From: DASQFQ01 sp963802905
GTDB lineage: Bacteria > Actinomycetota > Thermoleophilia > Solirubrobacterales > Solirubrobacteraceae
DNA length: 64,000 nt
NCBI GenBank assembly: GCA_963802905.1
Contig: CAWDKH010000025.1
Span: forward strand, 1 to 64,000
Direction: 5' to 3'
Positions within the stretch are counted from its first letter, which is position 1. Each line of letters begins with the position of its first letter. Position numbers and translations under genes: made by a program. This document shows, piece by piece, positions 46,286 through 55,808 of the stretch. Below the pieces are notes generated by a model. It was not told the origin of the DNA. It saw nothing but the letters and a program-made list of their open reading frames with translations, and did not search any database.

Positions 46286-47719
46286 TCAGCTCCTCGCAGT
46301 TTCGAGTCTCAGGGTGTGGCCTCGGACGTCGGTGCCGTCAACGGCGCCGGCGACTCGTTCGGCCTCGCTCGCCGGTACCTCGAGCAGCGCGAACCGCTCG
46401 AGCAATCGGACGTTCCGGATCGCCTCACCGTCGAGGCCGGCTCCGGCCGCGACGGCGTGGATGATGTCGGCCTCGGCCAACCCGGCGGCACGGCCGCCGG
46501 AGGCGATCAGCTTCGTGTAGGCGCCGTCGCCGTTGGCGATGGCGCGCTCGGGGTCGTGCGGCTTGGAGTGGCGGCGCGGGCGCTCGACCGCGGGCGCCGG
46601 CGCGACCTTGGCGCCCTCCGACCACGGGGCGATCGACGTGTTGGCGTTCTTCTCGATCGCGGCCAGCTCGCGCTTCTGGCGCGGCTCGACGAACATGATC
46701 GCCCGGCCGGAGCGGCCGACGCGGCCGGTCCGCCCGATGCGGTGCACGTAGACGTCCGGTGAGGTCGGGACGTCGAAGTTGACGACGTGGGTGACGCTCG
46801 AGATGTCGAGGCCGCGAGCGGCGACGTCGGTGGCCACGAGGATCGGCAGGCGGCCGCTCTTGAACGCCAGCATGACGCCGTCGCGCGAGCCCTGGGACAT
46901 GTCGCCGTGCAGTGCCTTGACGTTCATCCCGCGGTCGCGCAGCGTGCGGTAGAGCTGGTCGCAGCGGATCTTCGTGCGCACGAAGACGATCGCCTGGTCG
47001 GGCCGCTCGGACTCGAGCACCCGGGCGAGCATGTCGTTCTTCTCGCGCGCGCCGACCTCGACGTAGAACTGCTCGACGGTGTCGATCGTCAGCGTCGCCG
47101 CCTTGACCTGGACGGTCACGGGGTCGTAGAGGTGGCGGTCGGCGAGCGCGCGGATCTCCGGCGGCATCGTCGCGCTGAACAGCGCGGTCTGGCGACCGCC
47201 CGGGCACAGCGAGAGGATCTTCTCGACGTCCTCGAGGAAGCCGAGGTCGAGCATCTCGTCGGCCTCGTCGAGCACGACGTAGCGGCAGGAGTGCAGCAGC
47301 AGCGAGTGGCGGCTGATGAGGTCGAGCACGCGGCCGACGGTGCCGACCACGATCTGGCCGCCCTCCTTCAGCTGCGCCTGCTGGGTGCGGATCGGTGCGC
47401 CACCGAAGACGGCGACGGGCTGGATGCCCTTGCGGGCGCCGTAGGCGCGCAGCGCCTGGGTGACCTGGATGCAGAGCTCGCGCGTCGGGGTGAGGACGAG
47501 CGCCTGCACCTCGTCGTCGGAGGGGTCGACGAACTGGATCATCGGGAGGCCGAACGCGGCGGTCTTGCCGGTTCCGGTCTGGGCTTGGCCGATCACGTCG
47601 CGGCCGGCGAGGAGCTCGGGGATTGCCTGCTCCTGGATGGGGCTTGGATTCTCGTAGCCGACGTCGTGAAGCGCGGCGAGAATGGGCTCGGCGAGTCCGA
47701 GCGTGTCAAAGGGGGTCAT
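46286..47719 (-). CDS. DEAD-box RNA helicase with DbpA-like RNA-binding domain
   Basis: A 477-residue ATP-dependent RNA helicase. Motifs in order: the Q-motif and GYENPSPIQEQAIP, AQTGTGKT (I), PTRELCIQ (Ia), VLDEADEMLDLGF (II, DEAD), SATMP (III), IVFVRTK (IV), ATDVAARGLDI (V), YVHRIGRTGRVGRSG (VI). The C-terminal ~75 residues (ISGG-like LIASGGRAAGLAEADIIHAV) form a DbpA-type RNA-binding domain. Likely a role in ribosome assembly or RNA decay. TAGGAT (minus, 47731-47736) and GAGGGA precede the ATG. Confidence 0.94.
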   Translation of the reverse strand: MTPFDTLGLAEPILAALHDVGYENPSPIQEQAIPELLAGRDVIGQAQTGTGKTAAFGLPMIQFVDPSDDEVQALVLTPTRELCIQVTQALRAYGARKGIQPVAVFGGAPIRTQQAQLKEGGQIVVGTVGRVLDLISRHSLLLHSCRYVVLDEADEMLDLGFLEDVEKILSLCPGGRQTALFSATMPPEIRALADRHLYDPVTVQVKAATLTIDTVEQFYVEVGAREKNDMLARVLESERPDQAIVFVRTKIRCDQLYRTLRDRGMNVKALHGDMSQGSRDGVMLAFKSGRLPILVATDVAARGLDISSVTHVVNFDVPTSPDVYVHRIGRTGRVGRSGRAIMFVEPRQKRELAAIEKNANTSIAPWSEGAKVAPAPAVERPRRHSKPHDPERAIANGDGAYTKLIASGGRAAGLAEADIIHAVAAGAGLDGEAIRNVRLLERFALLEVPASEAERVAGAVDGTDVRGHTLRLETARS

Positions 47720-47782
47720 TTCGTCCCTCGATCCTAGAAGGCGCGGGGCGTACCGGGCGCCGCGCCTGGGAAGGCTCGAGGG

Positions 47783-48202
47783 ATGGACGAGGCGACGATC
47801 ACTCCGTACCGCGACGGCCCTCTGCTCGTGCGCGGCCCGTTCCGCCTGCTCGATCAGGACGGCAACGAGATCGAGGCGGGTCCTGGCACCGTCGCGCTGT
47901 GCCGCTGCGGGAAATCGCGGTTGCGTCCGTTCTGCGACGGCTCGCACAAGCTCGTGCGCTTCCGCGCGCCGAGCGCGGCGGAGCAGCGGGCGCTCAGTGC
48001 AGCGCTAGCTCGGGGAGCGGCGCGAGCAGCGAGGAGCGCCCCTCCTCCCACGCCTCGAGCAGGCGGCGCGCCCAGCGGCCCTCGAGCTCGATCAGCGCCT
48101 GCGCGCCCCACAGGATGTCGGGCGTCAGCGACGGGTCCTGGCGGGCGAGGCCGCCGGCCAGGTCGACGGCGGCGATCGCCTCGTGGACGGCGTCGGCGGT
48201 GA
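47783..48202 (+). CDS. CDGSH iron-sulfur domain protein
   Basis: A small [2Fe-2S] protein with the classic ligand set in CRCGKSRLRPFCDGSHK (residues 34-50; three Cys and one His), preceded by ITPYRDGPLLVRGPFRLLDQ. Members are usually about 70-80 residues, so the domain ends near 48000. The frame stays open to 48202, through the antisense strand of the iron redox enzyme gene, adding a Pro/Arg-rich tail of about 60 residues that looks non-native. A small frame error near 48000 would stop it at TAG near 48010. Functions with the convergent redox enzyme are suggested by frequent gene neighbourhood. Confidence 0.8.
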   Translation: MDEATITPYRDGPLLVRGPFRLLDQDGNEIEAGPGTVALCRCGKSRLRPFCDGSHKLVRFRAPSAAEQRALSAALARGAARAARSAPPPTPRAGGAPSGPRARSAPARPTGCRASATGPGGRGRRPGRRRRSPRGRRRR

Positions 48203-49004
48203 CGTGCTCGTCGAAGAAGTCGACCGTCTCGTCGTCCGCGCCGAGGCGGCGCAGCGCGGCGCCGTAGCGGCGGTTCGGGACCGAGGAGGTCATCTCGAAC
48301 AGCGCCAGGTGCCCGACGATCGCGCCGCGCCAGCGGCGGTGCAGGCCGAGCAGCGACATCAGGTTCACGGTCGCGAGCGTGATGCCGGGGATCAGGTCGA
48401 GGTAGGCGCCGTAGGCCGAGTCGAGCCCGAGCCGCCCCATCGTCTTGGCGAACAGCACGGCGTGGATGCGGTCGGCCCGCCCGCCGCCGTACTCGTCGGC
48501 CTGGATCTCGACCATGGCGGCCTTGGGCGGTCCGCTGAGCCGCGGCAGCGCCCACGAGTGCGGGTCGGCCTCCTTGAGCTGGTAGGCCGAGCGGTGCACG
48601 ACGAACTCGAGCAGCTGCGCGTGCGTGCCCTCGCGCTCCAGGTGCTTGGAGAGCGACGGCGCCTCGTCGGCCGCCTCGATCGCGCGCAGCGCGATGTCCA
48701 TCTCCTCGGGCGGGACCCGCAGGCAGGGCGCGCCGATCGCGTCGATCAGGCCGGCCTCGAAGCACGCCTCCAGGCGCCGGCGCAGCGCGAGCAGCGACGG
48801 CTCCCACTCCCACTCGTCGGCCACGCCGGGCAGCCCGCGGTAGTGCAGCTCGTAGCAGAGGTAGAGCGACAGCTGGAGGTCCTCGTCGGCCAGCGGATCG
48901 GCGGGATTCGGCGCCTCGATGGCGCCGAGCCGGTGCGGATCGCGGGCGAGCGCGTCGACCAGCGCCTGCGAGAGCGGGCCGCGCGGGACAGGGAGGCTCG
49001 TCAC
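47994..49004 (-). CDS. Iron-containing redox enzyme, haem-oxygenase-like fold
   Basis: A 336-residue all-helical protein of the iron-containing redox enzyme family (haem-oxygenase-like diiron oxidase fold). Potential metal ligands: Glu/His in YLCYELHYRGL (about residue 50), REGTHAQLLEFVVHRSAY (about 125), MVEIQADEYGGG (about 160) and GHLALFEMTSS (about 230) and DEHVTADAVHE (about 270). The oxidation reaction is unknown. The gene converges with the CDGSH gene, whose open frame reaches 209 bases into its 3' end. TAGCGC sits six bases before the start. Confidence 0.83.
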   Translation of the reverse strand: MTSLPVPRGPLSQALVDALARDPHRLGAIEAPNPADPLADEDLQLSLYLCYELHYRGLPGVADEWEWEPSLLALRRRLEACFEAGLIDAIGAPCLRVPPEEMDIALRAIEAADEAPSLSKHLEREGTHAQLLEFVVHRSAYQLKEADPHSWALPRLSGPPKAAMVEIQADEYGGGRADRIHAVLFAKTMGRLGLDSAYGAYLDLIPGITLATVNLMSLLGLHRRWRGAIVGHLALFEMTSSVPNRRYGAALRRLGADDETVDFFDEHVTADAVHEAIAAVDLAGGLARQDPSLTPDILWGAQALIELEGRWARRLLEAWEEGRSSLLAPLPELALH

Positions 49005-49057
49005 GCTCCGGCGCTACCCGGTGGAGGAGCCGGGGAATCGCCCCGAAACTTGTAGGC

Positions 49058-49492
49058 GTGCGGGCAGTCGTCCATCTCGCCGCGGCGCTCGCGCTCGCGG
49101 CGCTCGCGTTCGCCTTCGGGCGCTGGCTGCGCGACCCGTCGCCGGGCGGGTCGCTGCTGGTCCTGCTCGGCGCGACGCTGGTGGTGGGCGCGGCGCTGCG
49201 GCGGCTCTACGGGCCGGGCGGTTTGGGGCGGGCGGCGGAGCCGGAGGCGGTCGTGGTGGCGCCGGAGCCAGAACCGCCACCGGCGCCCGAGCCGCCCGAC
49301 GACCGCATCGACCTCAACCTCGCCGGCGCCGGCGAGCTCGAGCAGCTGCCGGGGATCGGCCCGGTCGGCGCGCGCCGGATCGTCGAGGAGCGCGACGCCG
49401 GTGGCCCGTACCGCACGGTGGGCGACCTCGTGCGCGTGGCCGGGTTCGGCCCGAGCCGGGTGCGCGGGCTCGGCGGGCGCGTGAAGGTCTAG
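49058..49492 (+). CDS. ComEA-like helix-hairpin-helix protein
   Basis: A 144-residue protein with two N-terminal membrane helices (about 3-20 and 31-47), a Pro/Glu linker (PEPEPPPAPEPP) and a C-terminal helix-hairpin-helix DNA-binding domain (IDLNLAGAGELEQLPGIGPV, then FGPSRVRGLGG). Resembles ComEA, the DNA receptor of competence, in having a membrane anchor with HhH, but no other com genes are nearby. GTG start. Copy 2 of the inverted-repeat element begins 18 bases after the stop. Confidence 0.85.
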   Translation: MRAVVHLAAALALAALAFAFGRWLRDPSPGGSLLVLLGATLVVGAALRRLYGPGGLGRAAEPEAVVVAPEPEPPPAPEPPDDRIDLNLAGAGELEQLPGIGPVGARRIVEERDAGGPYRTVGDLVRVAGFGPSRVRGLGGRVKV

Positions 49493-49509
49493 GCGTTCGC
49501 GGCAGTTTC

Positions 49510-49670
49510 GGCGAACGTCAACGGCGGCTGGGTAGGGGTGGGTTCGGTCGGGATTGGGAGGGTTGTCCTGCCCTGCCATCGCGTACCGATGGCAAATCAG
49601 GACGACCGTCCTGTTCTCGCCCGCGGACGCGGTCCGAACCCTCGCTTCCCTACCCAGCCGCACGTTCGCC
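49510..49670. repeat. Inverted-repeat intergenic element, copy 2
   Basis: Second copy of the element at 6726-6923. Ends are GGCGAACGT (49510-49518) and ACGTTCGCC (49662-49670); inside these, GCGGCTGGGTAGGG (49524-49537) pairs with its complement at 49646-49660. The right end lacks five bases (CAACG) present at the left. Hairpins: GCCATCG-CGTAC-CGATGGC (49575-49593), perfect here but with one mismatch in copy 1, and CAGGACG-AC-CGTCCTG (49598-49613). Outside the left end, TTCGC and GCGAA (49496-49515) also pair. The terminal part supplies the stop codon of the neighbouring quinone oxidoreductase frame. Confidence 0.78.
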
Positions 49671-50631
49671 CGGGTTACCGCGACGGATCGAGGGACGAGC
49701 TTCCCGCGAAGTGCGGCGCGCCTGCATGTCCTCGTGGGCGCGGCGGGCCTCCGAGAGCCCGTACTCGCCGCCCTCGATCACCCGCAGCTCGCCGGACGCG
49801 GCGAGGCCGAACAGCTCCGCCAGCGGCTCGGCGATCATCTCCTGCGGGCGGCTGAAGCAGTGCACGAGCCAGAAGCCGATGACGGCCTGGCTGCGCGCCA
49901 TCAGCGCGCCGCTGCTCACCTGGTTGGACTCGCGCGACGCCTGGCCGTAGGTGACGAGGCGGCCGAACGGCGCCAGCGCGCGCAGCGACTGGTCGAACAC
50001 GTGCCCGCCCGCCATCTCGAGCACGATGTCGACCTTCGCCCCGCCGTTGGCCTCGCGCAGCGCGCCCTTGAGGTCCTCCTCGTTGGCGTCGACCGCCACG
50101 TCGGCGCCGAGCTCGATCGCCAGCGCGCGCTTCTCCTCGGTCGAGGCGGTCGCGATCACGCGGCCGGCGCCGTAGCGCTTGGCGAGCTGGACGGCGAGCG
50201 AGCCGACGCCGCCGGCCGCGGCGTGCACGACGACGCTCTCGCCCTCGGCCATGTGCGACGGAGGTCTTCAGCAGGTGCCAGGCGCTCAGGCCCTGGACGA
50301 TGATCGCGAGCGCGGCGGTGTCGGAGACGCCGTCGGGCAGCGGGAAGACGGCCGCCTCCGGCGCCACCGCGTACTCGGCGTAGCCGCCGGTGCCGGTCAG
50401 CGCCACCACGCGCTTCCCGTCGACCTCGCCCGCCACCTCGCCGCCCGGGATCAGCGGCAGCTCGTAGGAGGAGAGGTAGGAGTTCTCGCGCGCGTGCGTG
50501 TCGGCGAAGTTGATCCCCGCCCGCGACACCTTGACCAGGACCTGGCCCTCGCCGGGCTCCGGCTGGGGATGGTCCTCGACGAGCTGGAGCGCCTCGGGGC
50601 CGCCGAACTCGGTGATCACGACCGCGCGCAT
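49650..50631 (-). CDS. NADPH:quinone oxidoreductase family protein, frameshifted
   Basis: Medium-chain dehydrogenase/reductase of the zeta-crystallin/quinone reductase group, about 325 residues after joining. N-terminal half: MRAVVITEFGGPEALQLVED and INFADTHARENSYL. C-terminal half: VVHAAAGGVGSLAVQLAKR (NADPH loop) and VDIVLEMAGGHVFDQSL. A single extra base near 50257 shifts the frame between WHLLKTS and MAEGESVV. No zinc ligands are seen. The last residues (SIRRGNPGERAAG) run into repeat copy 2, whose TAG ends the frame. TAGCGT (minus, 50639-50644) is seven bases before the ATG. Confidence 0.85.
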
Positions 50632-50638
50632 GGTCGGC

Positions 50639-50648
50639 ACGCTACCGT
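50639..50648. promoter_or_regulatory. Shared bidirectional -10 element ACGCTACCGT
   Basis: ANNNTANNNT element between the divergent quinone oxidoreductase (start 50631) and PfkB kinase (start 50660) genes. It reads TAGCGT on the minus strand (7 bases to start) and TACCGT on the plus strand (11 bases to start), the central TA being common. Confidence 0.55.
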
Positions 50649-50659
50649 CCTCGACCGCA

Positions 50660-51592
50660 ATGTCGCTGACCGTCGTCGGATCCATCGCGTTCGACGCCGT
50701 CGAGACCGAGACCGGGAAGCGCGACCGGCTGCTCGGAGGCTCGGCGGTGCACTTCTCGCTCGCCTCCTCGTTCTTCGCGGACACCCGCGTCGTGGGGCCG
50801 GTCGGCGACGACTTCGGCGAGGACGAGTACGCCGCCCTGCACTCGCGCGGCGTGATCACCGACGACATCGAGCACGTCGCGGGCGGCAAGACGTTCTTCT
50901 GGGCCGGCCGCTACGAGCGCGACGTCAACATCCGCCACACGCTCCAGACCGACCTCAACGTCTTCGAGCACTTCCAGCCGTCGCTGTCGGAGGCCTCCGC
51001 GGCCGCCGACGTCGTGTTCCTCGCCAACATCCAGCCCGACCTCCAGCGCGAGGTCCGCGAGCAGTGCACGCAGGCGCGCTTCGTGGCGATGGACTCGATG
51101 AACCTGTGGATCGACATCGCGCGCGAGTCGCTGCTGCGCACGATCAGCATCGTCGACGGCGTGATCCTCAACGACGGCGAGCTCAAGCAGCTCACCGACG
51201 AGCCGAACCTCGTCCGCGCCGCGGGCAAGGTGCTCGACCTCGGCCCGACGGTCGTCGTCGCCAAGCAGGGCGAGTACGGCTCCGCCCTCTTCACGCGCGA
51301 CAGCTACTTCGCGCTGCCGGCCTATCCGACGCCCGACGTGATCGACCCGACCGGGGCGGGCGACTCGTTCGCCGGCGGCTTCATGGGCTACCTCGCCGCG
51401 CATCCGGACGAGCCGGTCGACGACGGCCTGCTGCGCCGCGCGATGGCCTACGGCACCGCGCTGGCCTCGTTCAACGTCGAGGCCTTCGGGCCCGAGCGCG
51501 TCCTCGCCCTCACCGGGGACGAGATCGCGGGGCGCGTCGCCGACCTGCATCGCAGCTCGAGCTTCGACGACGCGCCCATCGCTCTGCGCTAG
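50660..51592 (+). CDS. PfkB-family carbohydrate kinase
   Basis: A 310-residue ribokinase-like sugar or nucleoside kinase. VVGSIAFDAVETE at the N-terminus and GGSAVHFSLA (about residue 29) form the substrate site. The anion hole and catalytic base lie in DPTGAGDSFAGGFMGYLA (GAGD, Asp about 238). Substrate unknown; adenosine-kinase-like or ribokinase-like members share this pattern. Divergent from the quinone oxidoreductase; the 3' end overlaps the ferritin-like gene by four bases. Confidence 0.9.
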   Translation: MSLTVVGSIAFDAVETETGKRDRLLGGSAVHFSLASSFFADTRVVGPVGDDFGEDEYAALHSRGVITDDIEHVAGGKTFFWAGRYERDVNIRHTLQTDLNVFEHFQPSLSEASAAADVVFLANIQPDLQREVREQCTQARFVAMDSMNLWIDIARESLLRTISIVDGVILNDGELKQLTDEPNLVRAAGKVLDLGPTVVVAKQGEYGSALFTRDSYFALPAYPTPDVIDPTGAGDSFAGGFMGYLAAHPDEPVDDGLLRRAMAYGTALASFNVEAFGPERVLALTGDEIAGRVADLHRSSSFDDAPIALR

Positions 51593-52293
51593 CCGGTGAT
51601 GAAGCCCGTCTTCTTGACGGCGGCCAGCACCTTCTTGTCACTCAGCGCGGTGTCGAACGCCTTCGGCGCCGGCAGGTTCGCCGCACCGGTGCCGCTCAGG
51701 CCGCCGCTCGAGTTGATGAAGCGGATCCACGCCGCGTGGCGCGCCTCGACCGAGTGGATCGACAGGGCGAGCTTGACGTAGGGGCGCTGCAGCAGGTTCG
51801 GGCCCTGGCCGGCGTAGGCCGACACGCCCGTGTCCTCCAGCACCTGCGCCGTCTGCTTGAACTTGTCCTGGTTCGTGACGGTGTCGCCGAAGTCGAACGA
51901 CGGCTTCTTGACCGCCTTCGAGCCCAGCACGCCCTTGAGCGCCTTCACGTGCGTCGCCTCGTGCGACGCCGTGGTGGTCGCGAAGGCCCGCACCTCGGGC
52001 TGCGTGATCGCACCGGACGCGACCGCCTGCTTGTAGAACTCGGCCTCGAGGTACTCGAGGGTCAGCGCGTAGTTGGCGATCTTGACGTCGTTCTTCTTCG
52101 ACTTGTGATGGGTCGAGATCGCCGCCTCGGCCGGTGAAACAAGGCCGGAGAACAGCACGCCGCCGGCGACGAAGCCGGCGCCGGCGACGCCGCCGCGCTT
52201 GAGGAAATCGGCGCGCGTCGCACCGGCAGCTTCCGCGGTCTCGCGGATCGCGCCGTCGCGATCGAGCGCCTCGAGGGTGATCAGTTCAGACAC
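51589..52293 (-). CDS. Ferritin-like domain protein, exported
   Basis: A 234-residue protein. N-terminal region: SELITLEALDRDGAIRETAE, then FLKRGGVAGAGFVAGGVLFS, a Tat-like signal (KRGG; only one basic pair of RR type in ATRADFLKRGG, so Sec or Tat uncertain). The rest is a four-helix ferritin-like domain with ALTLEYLEAEFYKQA (Glu pair), ASHEATHVKAL (ExxH, about residue 110) and HSVEARHAAWIR (ExxH, about 185), a possible di-iron site. Role unknown. GTG 52293 chosen because GGGAGG lies upstream; a further upstream start has none. Confidence 0.83.
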   Translation of the reverse strand: MSELITLEALDRDGAIRETAEAAGATRADFLKRGGVAGAGFVAGGVLFSGLVSPAEAAISTHHKSKKNDVKIANYALTLEYLEAEFYKQAVASGAITQPEVRAFATTTASHEATHVKALKGVLGSKAVKKPSFDFGDTVTNQDKFKQTAQVLEDTGVSAYAGQGPNLLQRPYVKLALSIHSVEARHAAWIRFINSSGGLSGTGAANLPAPKAFDTALSDKKVLAAVKKTGFITG

Positions 52294-52379
52294 AGGCAGC
52301 CTCCCGTTGGTCGTTGACCTGCGGAGGTCTCTAACGCTGCGGCTCCGATCCCGGATCATCGGAGTACCATCCGGCCCCG

Positions 52380-52640
52380 ATGGGCTGGACGATGCTCTAC
52401 CTCTTCGTCGCGCTCAAGATCCCGATCGCCGCGGCGATCTGGATCGTGTGGTGGGCGATCAAGGCCGAACCTGACCCCTCCGAGGACGAGCGCGACGACG
52501 GCGGCACGAAGAAGCGCCCGCACCCGATCCCGCGCCGCGGGCCGAAGCCGCCGCGCCGCGACCCGCACGGCGCCCCCGAGCCGCCCTCACCGCCGCGCGT
52601 CCGCACGGTGCAGGCGCGCGGTCGCAAGCTCAAGCGCTAG
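52380..52640 (+). CDS. Small single-pass membrane protein
   Basis: An 86-residue protein with one membrane helix (about residues 4-27, rich in Trp at its end: IWIVWWAIKAEP) and a basic, Pro-rich cytoplasmic tail (RRGPKPPRRDPHG). Not recognised. TACCAT (52365-52370) is nine bases upstream of the ATG. The 3' end overlaps a convergent 53-residue gene by four bases. Confidence 0.65.
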   Translation: MGWTMLYLFVALKIPIAAAIWIVWWAIKAEPDPSEDERDDGGTKKRPHPIPRRGPKPPRRDPHGAPEPPSPPRVRTVQARGRKLKR

Positions 52641-52798
52641 GCCAGCAGCGCGATGATCACGACGACGATGATCAGCACCCCGAGGATGCTCGTCGCCGCG
52701 ATCGCCTGCCACTGATTGCGCCAGAAGTCCGGGTTGGCGCGATCGCGCGAGTGGCGGCCCTCCGGCGGCTCGCCCACCCAGTCGTCGTCGTCGGCCAT
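52637..52798 (-). CDS. Small tail-anchored membrane protein
   Basis: A 53-residue protein: polar N-terminus DDDDWVGEPPEGRHSRDRAN, then FWRNQWQAIAATSILGVLI and a C-terminal hydrophobic helix ending IVVVIIALLA. Family unknown. The start codon gives a short acidic N-terminus directly divergent from dcd (31 bases between the starts). Confidence 0.6.
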   Translation of the reverse strand: MADDDDWVGEPPEGRHSRDRANPDFWRNQWQAIAATSILGVLIIVVVIIALLA

Positions 52799-52829
52799 CG
52801 CGACAGCATCCCATGGCAGACTCTCGGCC

Positions 52830-53420
52830 GTGGCTGACCTCGCGCCCCAGTCGGTGCTGTCCGACGGAACCATCCGGCGCCTGATCGAGGCGGGCCGGAT
52901 CGTCGTCGACCCGTGGGACCCCGACCGGGTGCAGCCCGCGTCGGTCGACCTCCGCCTGGGCGACTCGTTCCGCGTCTTCCACAACTACCGCACGACCGCG
53001 ATCGACCTGCGCGAGCCGCCCACGAACCTGACCGAGGAGATCAAGGTGGAGGACGGCGGCGCGTTCGTCATCCACCCCGGCGAGTTCGTGCTCGGCCGCA
53101 CGCTGGAGTGGGTCGAGCTGCCCGACGACATCGTCGCCCGCATCGAAGGCAAGTCGAGCCTCGGCCGCCTGGGGCTGATCGTCCACGCCACCGCCGGCTT
53201 CTGCGACCCGGGCTGGAAGGGCACGCTGACGCTCGAGCTCAACAACCTCACCCGCGTCCCGATCAAGCTCTATCCCGGGCTGCTGATCGCCCAGCTGTCG
53301 TTCATGACGCTCGACGCGCCCGCCGAGCGGCCCTACGGGTCGGAGGCGCTGGGCTCGCACTACCAGGGCCAGGTTGCCGCGACGGAGTCGCGGTATGAAG
53401 GTGGGCCCAAGGTCCGGTAG
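52830..53420 (+). CDS. dcd: dCTP deaminase
   Basis: A 196-residue trimeric dCTP deaminase (dCTP to dUTP) or bifunctional deaminase/dUTPase. It has the family core: VQPASVDLRLGDSFRVF (about residue 29), EGKSSLGRLGLIVHATAG (about 109), and FCDPGWKGTLTLELNNL with the catalytic Glu (about 138). Whether it also hydrolyses dUTP is not visible. Together with the ThyX-like protein at 9470, it would belong to thymidylate supply. GTG start. Confidence 0.94.
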   Translation: MADLAPQSVLSDGTIRRLIEAGRIVVDPWDPDRVQPASVDLRLGDSFRVFHNYRTTAIDLREPPTNLTEEIKVEDGGAFVIHPGEFVLGRTLEWVELPDDIVARIEGKSSLGRLGLIVHATAGFCDPGWKGTLTLELNNLTRVPIKLYPGLLIAQLSFMTLDAPAERPYGSEALGSHYQGQVAATESRYEGGPKVR

Positions 53421-53431
53421 GTTTCGCCGCC

Positions 53432-53659
53432 GTGCTGACCGCCCTCATCACCTTCGCGGCCGAAGAGGCCGCCGAGCCCTCAAAGACGCTGTTCTACATC
53501 TGCGGCGGCGCGCTTGCCTTGTGGGCCGTCGTGGTCTCCGCAATCGGCATCCGGTCGCACGAGACGTTCCCGTCGAGCCAGAGCCAGGCGCGCGGCGTGA
53601 TGGCCATCAGCATCGGGCTGGTGCTGCTGGCGATGGCCAGCGCCGTCATCACCGCCTAG
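53432..53659 (+). CDS. Small two-helix membrane protein
   Basis: A 75-residue protein with two hydrophobic helices (about 20-40 and 55-74), the second with VMAISIGLVLLAMASAV. Not recognised. TAGGTT (53418-53423), which also contains the dcd stop, is eight bases before the GTG start, so it may have its own leaderless transcript. Confidence 0.65.
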   Translation: MLTALITFAAEEAAEPSKTLFYICGGALALWAVVVSAIGIRSHETFPSSQSQARGVMAISIGLVLLAMASAVITA

Positions 53660-53703
53660 CCGGAGGTTCACTCCCCCGCGGTGCCGGGTAAACGCCCCGC
53701 ACC

Positions 53704-53883
53704 TTGGAAGCCGCAAGCATCCCCGCAGCGAACCCGCTCGAGTCCGCGCAGCCGTTCGCCGACTCGTTCACCAACCGGCTCGCCCTGGGGATCGCCGCCG
53801 GACTGATCGCCGTCCTCGTCCATGGCGAGGCGCCGAGGCTGGCGAGCGAGGAGCTCACGTGGCGCGCTCTGCTGGGCCGCTGA
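53704..53883 (+). CDS. Possible 59-residue small protein
   Basis: Open frame from TTG 53704 to TGA 53881-53883, with balanced coding-like composition: ASIPAANPLESAQPFADSFT then LALGIAAGLIAVLVHGEAP, a soluble start and one hydrophobic helix. No Shine-Dalgarno or clear -10 box. It fills the 239-base gap between the 75-residue membrane protein and gltA. It could be chance; a GC-rich sequence easily leaves frames open. Confidence 0.35.
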   Translation: MEAASIPAANPLESAQPFADSFTNRLALGIAAGLIAVLVHGEAPRLASEELTWRALLGR

Positions 53884-53898
53884 GCGCATAATAGGTTC

Positions 53899-55227
<1,329 letters not shown>

Positions 55228-55277
55228 GTGCGGCATGTCATAGACGGGAGGGTGCTGGTCGGTTGTAATTTGCAACC

Positions 55278-55781
55278 GTGCACACCCTCCCCGACGGCAC
55301 ACCCATCCTGATCCGCCCCATCGAGCCGAGCGACAAGGCCCGGCTCTCGGTCGCGCTCGGCCGCCTCAGCGACGCGACGATCTACCGGCGCTTCCTCGCC
55401 GCCAAGCCGCGCCTGAGCTCGGCCGAGCTGCGTTACCTGACCGAGGTCGACGGCCGCGACCACATCGCGCTGGCGGCGTTCCTCGCCAGCGACCCCGAAT
55501 CGATCGTCGCGGTCGCCCGCTGCGTTCGCATGCCTGACGCGCCCGACACCGCCGAGTTCGCGATCGTCGTGGGCGATCCGTTGCAGGGCCGCGGCCTCGG
55601 CTCGCTGCTCGCCCGCGAGCTCGCGACCGTCGCCCGGTTGTCCGGAATCCGGCGTTTTTCGGCCACCATGGCGGGCGAGAACGTCGCCGTCCGCCGGCTG
55701 ATCGCCCATTTCACGCGCACGCTGGAGCGCGACGAGGTCGCCGACGGCGTGCGCGAGGTGGTCGTAGAACTGGCGGCATAG
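55278..55781 (+). CDS. GNAT-family N-acetyltransferase
   Basis: A 167-residue acetyltransferase with a complete GNAT fold. The N-terminus reads TLPDGTPILIRPIEPSDKAR; the acetyl-CoA loop is VVGDPLQGRGLGSLLARELA (Q/RxxGxG/A, about residue 99), followed by RRFSATMAGENVAVRRLI. Similar to the domain fused to acyl-CoA synthetases in Pat-type protein acetyltransferases, but here alone. Substrate unknown; lysine acetylation of Acs is possible. TAATTT (55266-55271) is six bases before the GTG. Confidence 0.88.
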   Translation: MHTLPDGTPILIRPIEPSDKARLSVALGRLSDATIYRRFLAAKPRLSSAELRYLTEVDGRDHIALAAFLASDPESIVAVARCVRMPDAPDTAEFAIVVGDPLQGRGLGSLLARELATVARLSGIRRFSATMAGENVAVRRLIAHFTRTLERDEVADGVREVVVELAA

Positions 55782-55808
55782 CTCGACTTCCGGTTAGGCT
55801 GGCCCGCG

